From: Phyllostachys edulis
Taxonomy: Eukaryota; Streptophyta; Magnoliopsida; Poales; Poaceae
Direction of reading: 5' to 3'
Assembly: GCA_036346405.1 (NCBI GenBank)
Contig: CM070568.1
Span: 6,888,221-6,952,220, forward strand
Length of the DNA: 64,000 nucleotides
Positions 10,411 through 21,649 of this stretch are shown here, piece by piece (positions within the stretch are counted from its first letter, which is position 1; each line of letters begins with the position of its first letter). The notes below the pieces were generated by a model. The model was not told the DNA's origin. It made no database searches and was given only the letters and a program-made list of their open reading frames with translations. The position numbers and the translations under genes are program-made.

Positions 10411-12052
10411 GGAATTTGATTGACGTACTTAAACTGCGTGATATTTTGCAACTATGTGCAAAGAGATCTCTCTTGATTGGGAAAAGCTGCCATGGGTTAG
10501 CCATTCATTATGGTCTGGTAACTGATACTCTCACATGCAATATTCTCATCAATTTGTACACAGAATGTGGACAGAATGATTTCGCTCGTCATGTTTTTGA
10601 TGCACTGCCTATCAGAAGCATAGTCTCATGGAATACCATGATTGCTGGATACACTCATAATGGAGAGGATGTACAAGCTCTTTCAAGGATGCACCGAGAA
10701 GGGACACAGATGAGTGAATTTGCCTTATCCAGCACTCTGTGTGCATGTGCTGCAACTCTATTGCATATTTTGCACTGGATTCCAATAGTTTTCTCAATGT
10801 TGAATGCAAACAACTACACTTGACAGCAATAGATATGCTACTGTTGTTTGCATTCAACAATAACAACTACACTCTATTCCACGCCATAACATCAAGCTTG
10901 CACTGGATTCTAATAGTTTTGTTGGAACTGCAGTTCTTGATGTTTATGCAAAATGTAATATGATTAAGGATGCCTGCTGGGTTTTTGAGAAGATGCCTGA
11001 GAAAACTTCAGTTACATGGAGTTCATTGTTTGCAGGATATGTGCAGAATGGTCTTCATGAAGAGGCATTGCGTTTATTTCAGAGTGCACAAAGGGAAGGA
11101 GCGCAATTGACTGAGTTCACTCTTTCTGCTATCCTCAGCACATGTGCAAGCTTAGCATTGATAATTGAAGGGACACAGCTGTATTCAGTTATCGTCAAGT
11201 ATGGTTTTCATGGTAACTTCTTTGTGGCAACATCTCTTGTGGATGTCTATGCAAGGTGTGAGCAGATTGAAAAAGCTTATGCATTATTTGTTGATAGGGA
11301 ACACAAGAATGTAGTCCTGTGGAATGCACTGATTGCTAGTTTTTCTAGGCATGCCCATTCTTGGGAAGCTATGATTCTCTTTGAGAAAATGCCGCAGGTA
11401 GGGGCTTTTCCAAACGAAGTTACCTATCTCTCACTGTTGTCAGTGTGCAGTCATGCAGGCTTAGTTGAAGAGGGCCGTCACTACTTTAGCCTGCTAATGT
11501 CTGCTCGAACTGTTGAACCTAACGTCCTTCATTATTCTTTCATGGTTGATGTTTTGGGACGATCTGGGAAGACTGATGAGGCCTGGGAATTGCTTCACAA
11601 AATGCCATTTGAACCAACTGCTTCTATGTGGTGGTCTTTGATTGGGTCATGCAGGAACCACAGGAATATTACATTAGCCCGAATAGCAGCAGAACAGCTT
11701 TTCCATCTTGAGCCTGACAATGGAGGGAACCATTCTTTTGCTCTCAAATGTATATGCTGCCAGCGGAAACTGGGAGAATGTTGTCATGGCAAGGAAGCAT
11801 TTGAAGGATAGTGGTGCAAACAAAGAGAGAGCTGCTTAAACACTACAGCGAGAAGTTAGCACTTGCTTTTGGTTTAATCAGCTTGCCTCGTAATATACCA
11901 ATTACAATATACAAGAACCTTAGGATCTGTGGAGATTGCCATTCCTTTATGAAGATCGCAACCCTTATCACCGAACGTCTAGTCATTGTCAGAGATATCA
12001 ATAGATTTCACCATTTTAAGGATGGCTCGCGTTCTTGTGGGGACTTCTGGTG
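10411..12052 (+). pseudogene. PPR-DYW (pentatricopeptide repeat) gene, decayed
   Basis: In intact relatives such proteins bind organellar RNA through tandem 35-residue repeats and edit C to U with a C-terminal DYW deaminase. The exon follows an acceptor-like GGTTGACAG. Repeats visible: ILINLYTECGQNDFARHVFDAL, VSWNTMIAGYTHNGE; then DSNSFVGTAVLDVYAKC, VTWSSLFAGYVQNGLHEEALRLF, SLVDVYARCEQIEKAYALF, VLWNALIASFSRHAHSWEAMILF, PNEVTYLSLLSVCSHAGLVEEG and VLHYSFMVDVLGRSGKTDEAWELL. The C-terminus has LRICGDCHSFMK (CxxCH zinc site) and ends SCGDFW. Defects: a scrambled insertion at 10740-10935 that shifts frame, and loss of the linker (E/E+) segment at about 11812 with a frame change. The deaminase HxE motif reads HYSEKLA where relatives have HHSEKLA, so the zinc-binding His is Tyr. 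It resembles the Arabidopsis At5g04780-type PPR-DYW group (recollection, unverified). Confidence 0.85.
10770..10925. repeat. Scrambled direct and inverted repeats inside the PPR exon
   Basis: A perfect 16-bp inverted repeat pairs 10799-10814 (GTTGAATGCAAACAAC) with 10843-10858, with a 28-nt spacer. A direct repeat of about 25 bp (TTGCACTGGATTC.AATAGTTTT) is at 10770 and 10899. AACAACTACACT recurs at about 10809 and 10863. Together they disrupt one PPR motif. The mixture of forward and inverted short copies looks like a template-switch event. Confidence 0.8.
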
Positions 12053-12281
12053 ATTTAGGACTGCATGAGGAACAACAATCGTCTACCAGTGGTACTCTCA
12101 TCACGTAGAAAATTATTACCCTGTGAGTGGCACTGCCGCACTAAAGATCTGTGTCAGGACTTGTATTGTAGCTTTGTCATTCAAGTCAATAATGTCATGC
12201 TGCTGGCTCCAATATCAGCACTAGCATCTGAACAGTGCATAGCAAATGGAAGCACTGATGTGAGTCCTGGTTGTCTGGATA
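12053..12281 (+). other. Former 3' flank of the PPR gene
   Basis: Ordinary-composition sequence after the TGA stop of the PPR pseudogene. It ends at the insertion point of the outer LTR. The short open frame at 12065-12307 has no recognisable domain and is not called. Confidence 0.45.
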
Positions 12282-12286
12282 GATTG
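12282..12286. repeat. Probable target duplication of the outer LTR, left
   Basis: GATTG. The right counterpart at 53216-53220 is GATTA, a four-of-five match, so this boundary is less certain than the others in the nest. Confidence 0.45.
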
Positions 12287-13084
12287 TGTAGCACCTGGTG
12301 TAATTGAGCCTAGAATATCACTTAAACCATTCTCACTAGCAATCTAAACCATAATTATCAATAATTCCAGCAAGCAATACATGGAATAAAAACCCATAAC
12401 GGGTTATCTTTCAACAATCATAAAAAATACAAATGCATAAAGGATTAACCTTTACAGCTTGCAACCACGCGTCCAAGAACACTCGGGGCCGAACACCTAG
12501 AATATTGATTAGCAACAAATAAAATAACCAAACCATAATTAAATAAACCAAGATCCAATCATTAAACTAATCACAACCAAGTCTACTAATCAATTATAAA
12601 TAACAGCATAATGTCTCTAGATTTAGTGAAAGCAACTAAGTAAAGATGTCTGTGTGATTTGTGTGTGAAGCATATATGCTACTCTATCCCATGTATGTTG
12701 CCTTCAATGATCACCTAAAAACAACAACAAAGCAAGAGTGAGTTTAAGACTTAGCATGTACATAGTAGAACAATAAACATATAACTTATCAATCATAAAG
12801 AATAATATCATCATTATTCATGTGTTTAAGTAGAATCATCATCTTTCTATTAATGCAATGTATCTCTACTCTATATGCTCATTTGCTTATCTCATAGCTT
12901 ATACCGGTATAGCATGAGTGAACACTCGTCAGTATTCACCCTATTATCAACCTATCCTACAGGGATCAGGGATCTCTCTACTCCCATGGAGACCTACGAA
13001 AGCAGGTATTACATGCCCATTTAAGGTGGGTCTTTCTTTTTCATGACATGATTGTGCATATGACGCAAGAGTGCAATTTATTTC

Positions 13085-13175
13085 ATTATCCATTAACATG
13101 ATTTATTATCATCATGTCACCATCATTACCATGTCATCATCATTATTATATCATTATCATTATCATGTCATTGTA
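13085..13175. repeat. ATC/ATT-rich low-complexity tract
   Basis: Repeated CATCATTA and TCATTATCAT units within the outer LTR; simple-sequence expansion. Confidence 0.7.
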
Positions 13176-14493
13176 ATAAGAAGGGATAAAGCATAAATAC
13201 ATCATGACAAATTAATTGTAAAGATAAGTGACAAACAAACCGATGTCTACTACTCTACCATGCACTTGCCTTTTAGCCATGAAAACCAGGACGATACAAA
13301 GGCGGCATCGAACTCAAAGCAACACTCCCCGGACAAAACCCATAATCCACCTAAAAACATGCAACAACAGTACATGAACATAACACAACTCAACATTGCT
13401 CCTACGTACAAACTTGACACAATTAACCCCTATTCACTAGACAACCCACCCGCTATCCCAGTGATCAATCAGCCATAGCTTTTACTCCTAGAATCAAACA
13501 TAGCAAACTCTATGTTTTATGGAACATACAAAAAATTTGCTACACTTTTCTAGTTATGAAAATTCTACGATTACGCCATCTAAATCCCCGTTTTTAACCT
13601 CGAATGTCAATCTGGAGCATCACAGAACAACATACTTCACAATTTTATATCTATTTTTCTACCACATGAAAAATAGCTAACCCTACCACATCTTGAAACT
13701 ATGGAGAATTATCTAACTAAACCGAGTTATGGCCATGATTTAATTCGACCATCTACTGTACGTAATAAAGCAAACCTTACTGTTAACGGCGATGGAATTC
13801 TGGACAACAGTACTCCAGAAACCATAACTTTTACACCGCTTAACCAAATCCATAGAGTTAGCACTCTACGAAAAACTTAGGAAATGACCTACAATTTTCA
13901 TGTTATACAAAAACCCTAATTCTAGAAGGTAGTAATTTTAATCTTAATAATTATCATGACACTGTCCAATCGTGACGATCTACAGAACAACTGACTTGCA
14001 AATATCATAACATTTAATTTACTCAACCAAAACAGGTGATCTTGCACTCTATGGAAAGATTAAAGAATAATATACAATTTTCATAACATGGCAAGGTTAT
14101 GAAATAGGACGTAGATACCTCAAAACACCCTCGCAAGGCTCAACAGCACAATAAAACAAAACAGGGCATCACCAAATTACCGATTCCCGCTATCGACCTA
14201 CCCTAATCTTTGATTAAACATCAATCTAATAACATGACAAGAATTTTCAGATCGTTGCCCCTAAAAAATGAATGACGAAGGAGATTGGATCATGAAACCC
14301 TAATTATTTCCTCTTCGTCTTCTTATCCTTCTCCCTTGATCTTCATCTCCTTCTTCCTTGCATTTTCCTTGCTCCTTCTCTGACATGACAGCACCACAGC
14401 ACGTGCTACCTTCTTTTCCTTCTCCTTCTCCCTTCTCTTCTCTTCTCTTCACCCCCTTTCCCCTCTCTATCTCTAGTAGCAGCAGCAGGGAGC

Positions 14494-14498
14494 CAGGG
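14494..14498. repeat. Element A target duplication, left (CAGGG)
   Basis: CAGGG directly precedes the LTR start TGACGAGG. The same five bases follow the LTR end at 52820-52824, 38 kb away. Confidence 0.9.
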
Positions 14499-15192
14499 TG
14501 ACGAGGATTAAAATCTCTATGTATTACTTTAATACATAATAAAAGACCATACGTCTTCATGGTCGTAACCCCTAAGGCTCACGACCTCCATGGTCGTATG
14601 GATTCTAGAGGTTATATCGTGGGAAATCTGGTCAGATGAGGTCCTGTACCCAGTCCCCGACTAGATGACTGCTCGTAAAAGAAATGAACTGGCATCCGGA
14701 TCCAACTCCGGGTATATTCCCTGTGTGATGAATATAACACATGGCATATTTGGTCCATACAACGCGATATTTCATAATCCAAAGACACTGACAAAAACCA
14801 CCCTACGGTTGTGTGTCTCACAGACGCACAACCGATGAACGATTGATACTTTGTCAACCGCCGCCTCGCTCCAACCAGTCGCGGCACTTCCAATAGGCGC
14901 CTCTTCAAGGAGCAACTGCCACCTCTTTGACGGTTACTTAAAGATGGAGCGCAGAAGACAATCGGCATCGGATCGAAGCACTGCGATCGGCATTAGATTC
15001 ATGTTTCAAGTCTGATTCTGCAATATAGCAAGCATTACGCTCAGTGTAATTAGAATTAGACCACCGCCTTGTCGAAGGCACCTCCTGTATTAGCCAGTTC
15101 ATAGCAATAAAAGAGTAGTCACATTCTCTCTCAAGAACTCTTTGCCATTTTTCCCTTTTTATTTCGTAAGATCGATGACTCGATCGTCAACA
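14499..15192 (+). repeat. Element A 5' LTR (694 bp)
   Basis: Starts TGACGAGGATTAAAATC and ends GATCGTCAACA. The start is shared, in inverted orientation, by the LTRs of B and C. A degenerate TATA-like TACTTAAAG at about 14936 corresponds to TATTTAAA in the LTRs of B and C. Confidence 0.9.
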
Positions 15193-15193
15193 A

Positions 15194-15212
15194 CTGGCGC
15201 CGTCCATGGGGA
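15194..15212 (+). other. Element A primer-binding site
   Basis: CTGGCGCCGTCCATGGGGA lies one base after the LTR end. The TGGCGCC core is the common tRNA-complementary start of minus-strand priming in plant Ty3/Gypsy elements. B and C carry the same site with one or two differences. Confidence 0.75.
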
Positions 15213-15293
15213 AGAAGGCTTTGAGTTGTTGAAGATTACTTCGCTCAAGCATTCCTCATCCACTTCCTTTGCTCCATCATCGCTCATACGAAC

Positions 15294-17812
15294 ATGGCAG
15301 AGACTTGTGATGAGAAAAACTGGTTCGACCTGGCGGACTACTCCGACTTCAACATGGACGCATGCATCTGCGCCATGGAAGAAAACGAGATGTCATCATC
15401 CTCCTCCCCCTCCACCGGTTCGCCAGTCGCATAGATTGACGAAATCGACCGAATGGATGAGGATACGCCACCACCAGTAATGGCGCTATCAGAGGAACTG
15501 CTTGTTCCGACCAGTTTGGAACGTTCGAACACCTCTGCAAACCTGGTCGATTCGACTGGCAAAAGCGACAATGGGAGCCCAACGCGGCGATCAGAGAGTC
15601 CAAGTACTCTTGATATTTTCATGGGCGACCATTATTCGCCAACGGCTCCTACGTATTCTGGGGGCCAAGCGACACATGGTAAGGGTATCGATGAAGTTAT
15701 CACCGATCGCTGGCCAAGTGGGTATGGTAAAACTCAGCATACGATCGGTGGTCCGTTAGATCAGGATAAGTCCACCACAAAGCCCACCAGAGGCAGTAAT
15801 ATCCGACCGCTCTCCATCGTGGAAGCTCCTTGCAGAAGCGCTGGAAGGCTCTCCTTTAGCTACGATGGGAGTTCATCGGAAGATCACTGTTGGCGCCATG
15901 AAGTTAACACAATCAGATATACCAATCTGGATGCCATGCACAGTCCTCCATGGGCTGACTCACCACCACCTACTGGTGGAAATGGTACAGGTGCTCAAGC
16001 ACCAGCTACCGGAGGCAACCAAGTTGATGGACGGCATCGCTTAATTCACCTATTCCTACCCCCAAGTAAGGAATCAGCAGGCCATCCAGAGGTCGAGAGA
16101 TAACTCAACTCATTCGTAAGCGGAAATTTGCCATGACCTTTGGTAACCATACAAAACACAGAACGAGTTCGGATATCTTGAATAATGCTCTCCATCGTGG
16201 AAGCTCCTTGCGAGTTACCGAAGGCTCTCCTTTAGCTACGATGGGAGTTCATGGATCATCCTTTATTGGCGCCATGAAGTTAACACAATCAGATATACCA
16301 ATCTGGATGCCATGCACAGTCCTCCATGGGCTGACTCACCACCACCTACTGGTGGAAATGGTACAGGTGCTCAAGCACCAGCTACCGGAGGCAACCAAGT
16401 TGATGGACGTGCATCAGTTAATTCACCTATTCCTACCCCGTCGCAAGTAAGGAATCAGGCAGGGCCATCCAGGAGGTCGAGAGATAACTCAACTCATTGG
16501 ACACCCACTGCAAGCGGAAATTTGCCATGACCTTTGGTAACCATACAAAACCTGTAACGAGTTCGGGATATCTTGAATAATCCAGACCCTGCTTTAGCAG
16601 GAACTCCAGGTTATGTTCAGCTTGCAGGTCAAGTGTTGGAGATCCTAACAAACCATGCGGCATACAGAAATGTACCGGGAGCAGAGGAATTCACAAAGTT
16701 ACACGATGACCTCGTCCAAGCGCTCCTCTCTCAGTAGAGGACACCATAGTCGTGCAGAGGATCGAGCAACACCAAGACCCCCTCGTAGGTTTTGACCAGG
16801 AAATCACGAGTTAAGACGGCTCTTCATAGCAGCCACACCTCCTCCTCATCAGGAGGAACGACCACTTGATTCAGACGACCTCAGGCATCATCTGAACTAG
16901 GTAGGTGGTCGAGGACGTCATCATAATGTCCACGACCGGGTTGGGATGCTGGATCCTAGATATACAAATCCGAGGAACCGATCCCCCACTAACTATAATC
17001 CGGCTCCTTTTCAAAGAAGGAGCCACGACTCCATTACGGACTACCGATCATTTTCGGCAGGTCTCCAAGCTGTTCGTTGGCCGGACAGGTTCTGACCAGC
17101 CAACATAAACCCATTGGAATTTCTTCAAATTTATTCTACCACCATCAAGGCCGTTGGTGGTAACAATAACATGATGGCAAATTATTTGCCCATGGTCATT
17201 GAAGGATCTGACGTTCACGGTTGCTTAACCTACCGATCGGATCTATCTATATTTGGGAGCAGCTCTGCGATACTCTGATCGCCAACTTTCAAAGGACGTA
17301 CGACAGCCCCGGAAAGGAGGATGATCTTCATCGGATGAAGCAGAAGATCAATGAAACTCTTCGACAATATATCAAGAGATTCAGACAAGTTTGGAATTCC
17401 ATCCCAGAGATCGCAAAATCTTCTGTCATCCAGGCCTTCAAAGCAGGGCTGAGGAATCGTCGGATTACAAAGGATATTGCAATAAATCCTCTATGAACAA
17501 CCGTTGAACTTTTCGACATGGTGGATAAGTACGCGGCCGCTAGTGAAGCGGTCGAATGGTATGAAGCCATTGATAGGAAGGACAAGAATCCCCAGTCTGG
17601 TTTGGAGAAGCAGGAGAAGAAAAGTAAGAATCGCAAGCCCGACAACAAGGAAGTCCTTGCGATTCTAGAAAAATATACCAAGGGCAAGAAGGATTTCATT
17701 GGTCGGAACAAAGCTAAGGCTCTAACCAATGACTTCAAGAAAACTAAGAAGTGGTGTCCACTTTGTAAAGCGGTAGGGCATGATCTGCGCATCTGCCGGG
17801 CCTAGCAAAGTA
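15294..17812 (+). pseudogene. Element A gag (broken)
   Basis: Structural capsid/nucleocapsid polyprotein. It starts at ATG 15294 with acidic NWFDLADYSDFNMDAC, matching the start of gag in B (NWFDLADYADLDMEGC). Next come a serine/proline-rich region, a duplicated segment (15809-16581), and a retrotransposon-gag core at about 17100-17500 (QIYSTTIK, ANYLPMVIEG, GKEDDLHRMKQKINETLRQYIKRFRQV, AGLRNRRITKDI). A lysine-rich linker follows, then a zinc knuckle CPLCKAVGHDLRIC (C-x2-C-x4-H-x4-C) at about 17757-17798. Stops occur at 15434, 17494 and elsewhere, with several frameshifts between 16100 and 17220. Confidence 0.8.
15809..16581 (+). repeat. Tandem duplication within gag of element A
   Basis: Unit 1 (15809-16186) and unit 2 (16187-16581) both start GCTCTCCATCGTGGAAGCTC and end ATATCTTGAATAAT. 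Unit 1 has lost short stretches relative to unit 2. B and C have a single copy, so the duplication is specific to A and postdates their common source. Confidence 0.85.
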
Positions 17813-20800
17813 AGCTGAAAGATTACTACTCAGGCAAAGGGCCCTTCTCATCCATAACAGAACTCAGAGAATCAATCTCCAAGAAGGACAAAGATGGCGA
17901 TGAAGAGATGGATTACCAAGAGCCGCAACATACAGTGGATATGATCTTCAGAGGATCCTCCTCGTACGATTCCAGACGTCATCGAGTCTTCGATCACTGT
18001 CAAGCCATCCAAGTGGTCGGAGACTATAATCTCCTTCAGCAAAGAAGACTGCCCCATCCCGTCGACTCGACCAAGTAGGTTTCCTATCGTAGTTGAACCT
18101 ACTATTAACAATTGTAAAGTTAATCAAGTCTTAATAGATGGAGGTAGTTCTTTAAATATTTTGTTTGCAGGAGCATTGGAAGAGATGCAGATCCCAAGGT
18201 CCAAGGTGAAACCTGTGAAATATGCCTTCCACGACATAGTTCCTGGTTCTACTGCCAAACCGATAGGACAACTGTCCCTACCGGTCACGTTCGAAAGACC
18301 CAACAACTTCTGAACAGAGAAGATTCTGTTTGATGTGGTCGATTTTGAAACCGCATACAATGGAATCCTCGGTCGTCCGGCTCTAGCAAAATTCCTGATA
18401 GCCACGCACTACGGTTATTAGAGTTTAAAGATGTCAGGACTGAAAGGTGTCATCACGGTTCGAGGAGACCGAAAAATGGCTTATGCATGTGATCAGAAAT
18501 CCTTAGAACTAGTCGATGAACACCCGACCAGGGAAACTAACCCTTCACCCTTCCAGGTCAAGCACTTGAGGCCAAAGATGGCACCAAAGCCTTCCGACCG
18601 GACCAAAGAGGTACCACTCGCTAAAGGCACTCCTCTGGAAAGCGCCAACACTCCATCTGGGTCAAAAAGCACTGATATGTCTGCCCAAAAGGTATTGGTC
18701 GGGGTAGGACTCAACTTCAAATAGGAAGAGTCGCTCGTCTCCTTCCTCCGAGCAAATCAGGCCGTATTCGCCTAGCAAGCATCTGACATGACCGGAGTCC
18801 CTAGGGAGGTGATCGAGCACAGGCTAGCTCTCCAGCCTAACAAGAAACAGGTCAAGCAGAAGCTCAGGCGTTTTGCACCTGATCAGAAGGAGGCAATCCA
18901 GTCGAAGATTGACAAGCTCCTCAAGGCTGGGTTTATTCGTGAAGTCGACCACCCAGAGTGGCTCGTCAATCCTGCAATGGTTAGAAAAAGCAATGGAAAA
19001 TGGTGAATGTGTATTGACTTCACAGACCTTAATAAAGCTTGTCCGAATGATGACTTTCCCCTTCCACGCATTGATCAACTTGTAGACTCCACTTTCGGCT
19101 GTGAGTTGTTAAGTTTTTTAGATGCATACTCAGGGTACCACCAGATTAACATGAGTAAAGAAGATGAAGAGAAAACTTCCTTCATCACTCCATATGGCAC
19201 TAACTGCTATGTTAAGATACCATTTGGTCTCAAAAACACTGGTGCGACTTTCCAGAGGTTGATGTAGAAAACCTTTAATCCTCAGATAGGTCGAAATTTG
19301 GAAGCCTACATTGATGACTTGGTCGTAAAAAGTATCAACGCTGGTGACCATATTTCCGACTTACACGTGACTTTCAATAATTTAAGACAGCATAACCTTA
19401 AGTTAAATCCAAATAAGTGTGTGTTCGGAGTTTCGTTTGGAAAGCTTCTTGGGTTCCTAGTTTCGGCTAAAGGTATTGAGGCAAATTCAGCAAAAAATTT
19501 TGGCCATTGACTAGATGCGCACTCCGACCACAAAGAAAGAAGTCCAAAAACTAACTGGCTGTATGGCAGCGCTAAGTTGTTTCATAGCACGGTTAGGTGA
19601 AAAATGACTCCCTTTCTTCAAACTCCTTTGGAAACATAGAAGTTTCGAGTGGACTAAAGAGGCAGACAACGCCTTTGAAGAACATAAAAAGTACCTTACG
19701 AGTGCCCCGATCTTAGTCTCTCCGAGGTCGGGGGAAACATTGCTGGTTTGTATGGCTACAATGCCACAAACAGTCAGTGGTGTACTGGTCGTTGAACGTG
19801 AAAACATCCAACGACCGGTGTATTACGTAAGCGAAGTCTTACATGGACCAAAGGAACGATATCCACATGTGTAAAAGCTGCTCTATGGTCTCCTTATGGC
19901 TTCAAGGAAACTAAGGCATTACTTTCAGGCCCACAAGGTGGTCGTACTAACCAGATATCCCTAGGGCCAAGTCCTTGGAAACAGGGAATCATCAGGACGA
20001 ATAGCAAAATGGGTGGTCGAGCTTGGGGCATTCCACCTCCATTTCATCTCACGAACAATAATCAAGTCTCAGGCACTAGTAGAATTCATTACCGAATGGA
20101 CAAACCCTGAACCCACCCAAGGGTCTGAGTACGAACACCACGATGAGTGGACAATGTACTTTGACGGTTCCTTGATGCTTAAAGGCTCGGGGGCTGGAGT
20201 AGTCTTGATATCCCCTACTAGCAAACACATCAAGTACGCCATTCAGTTAAACTTTCCTTCTACAAACAATTTGGCAGAATATGAAGGTTTACTGGCAGGA
20301 CTCCGAGTAGCTCGTTCGCTCGGGATTCACAGATTACTAGTGAAAGACGATTCTCAACCTTGGTGGTTAAGCTTTCCGAGGACATAGATGTTCCACTAGA
20401 GATCGTACAAATCGACTCCAAGAACATGGATGCTCAACAAGTCGTACAGCACGATCACGGTAGAGATTGGATGACGTCGATCCACAATTATCTTTAGCAT
20501 GGCATTATTCCCGACGATGATGTAGAGGCTAATCATATAGCTCAAAAAGCCAAATCATACACTCTGATCGAAAGTACCTTGTATAAACGAGGATCTCACA
20601 GAGTGTTGATGAGATGCATATCTCAAACGAATGACATTAAGCTGCTATCCGACATTCATGGAAGAGTCTGTGGAGTACATCATTCCTACAGAACGCTGGT
20701 CGGTAAAGCCTTCAGGCAAGGATACTACTGGCCAACTGCCCTTCACGATGCAAAAGAGCTTGTGACGAAGCACATACAATGTCAATTTCATAGTCGACAA

Positions 20801-21649
20801 GTACATCAGCCGACACAAGCTTTGCAAACCATACCTCTTTCTTGGCCTTTTGCAACCTATGGACTAGACATTCTGGATAGAAGCGGGATAGAAGCTGAGC
20901 CGTTTGTTAAAACAACAACTGAAGCCGCTAAGAGGTTCCTCACAAAAAACATGATCACACGATTTGGTATACCAGTCGTATAATCACAGATAATAGTACC
21001 TAATTCTCTAGCAGAAAATTTCAAGAATTCTGCGAGGATCTCAGTATCAAGATACATTTCACTTCTGTAGCTCATCCGCAGGGCAATGGAGCAATTGAGC
21101 AGGCCAATGGTATCATAATGCAAGGAATAAAACGCTGAATGTTCGACCAGTTAATCAAATGGTCAGGGGCTTGGGTTCAAGAACTTCCTTCTGTGTTATG
21201 GGTCGCTCGAATCATGACCAGTCGTGCGACCGGTGAAACTCTATTTTTTTCTAGTTTATGGTGCTGAAGCCATGCTTCCTCCAGGACTGAAACTCGGCTC
21301 TTCTCGAACTGATTGTTTCAATGAGAATGAACAGATTCAACGAAGACTCGACGACGTCAATTTCCTTGAAGAACGACGAAACCAAGCCCTCATACGATCA
21401 GCAGTTTACCAACAAGCCATGCGAAGGTACCACAGTCATAAGGTGCAACCTCGCAGCCTAGCTGTAGGTGATCTAGTTCTACAACGAATTCAGAATCAGG
21501 CTAATCGCAATAAACTTTCTCCCAAATAGAAAGGTCCATACACTGCGGTCAAAGTCACCCGACCTGGTTCGGTATGACTAGCTATGTTAGGCAGGCGTGT
21601 TTTGTCTAGCTCTTGGAATATTGACCAATTGCTTAAGTTCTTTGTATAA
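17813..21649 (+). pseudogene. Element A pol: protease, RT, RNase H, aRNase H, integrase (broken)
   Basis: The protease region (about 18115-18430) has VLIDGGSSLNILFAG, with DGGSS as the active-site signature. RT (about 18790-19510) contains FIREVDHPEWLVNPAMV, MCIDFTDLNKACP, FLDAYSGYHQI, CYVKIPFGLKN and the catalytic-box variant AYIDDLVVKS. A degraded RNase H region follows (YYVSEVLHGPKERYP, SRKLRHYFQ). The second RNase H (about 20140-20370) reads MYFDGS and NNLAEYEGLLAGLRVA. Integrase starts near 20570 (H...H zinc region, GYYWPTALHDAKEL) and ends NIDQLLKFFV at 21649. Defects include the stop W-TGA-M at 19004, TAG at 19265 where B has CAG, and a deletion after GLDIL near 20872 that removes the integrase segment carrying the first catalytic Asp. 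Confidence 0.85.

Larger units (their letters stand above)
12287..14498 (-). repeat. Outer LTR (solo-LTR-like), main part
   Basis: In minus orientation this is the downstream part of an LTR whose start, TGTAATACCCCGTTTAATTA, lies at 53215-53196. Element A splits it, as shown by the CAGGG duplication at 14494-14498 and 52820-52824. Total LTR length without the insertion is about 2.6 kb. No internal retrotransposon domains flank it, so it appears to be a solo LTR. It is non-coding, with a pyrimidine-rich tract near 14310-14470 and an AT-rich centre. Its start resembles the LTR at 61314. Confidence 0.65.

Noticed and set aside
10799..10858. Possible microRNA-type hairpin from the 16-bp inverted repeat
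   Set aside because: The arms are only 16 bp, derive from PPR coding sequence, and the structure is better explained as a rearrangement scar.
17328..17792. 154-codon minus-strand frame opposite gag of element A
   Set aside because: It is the antisense shadow of the conserved gag core and linker; the plus-strand frame carries all the motifs.
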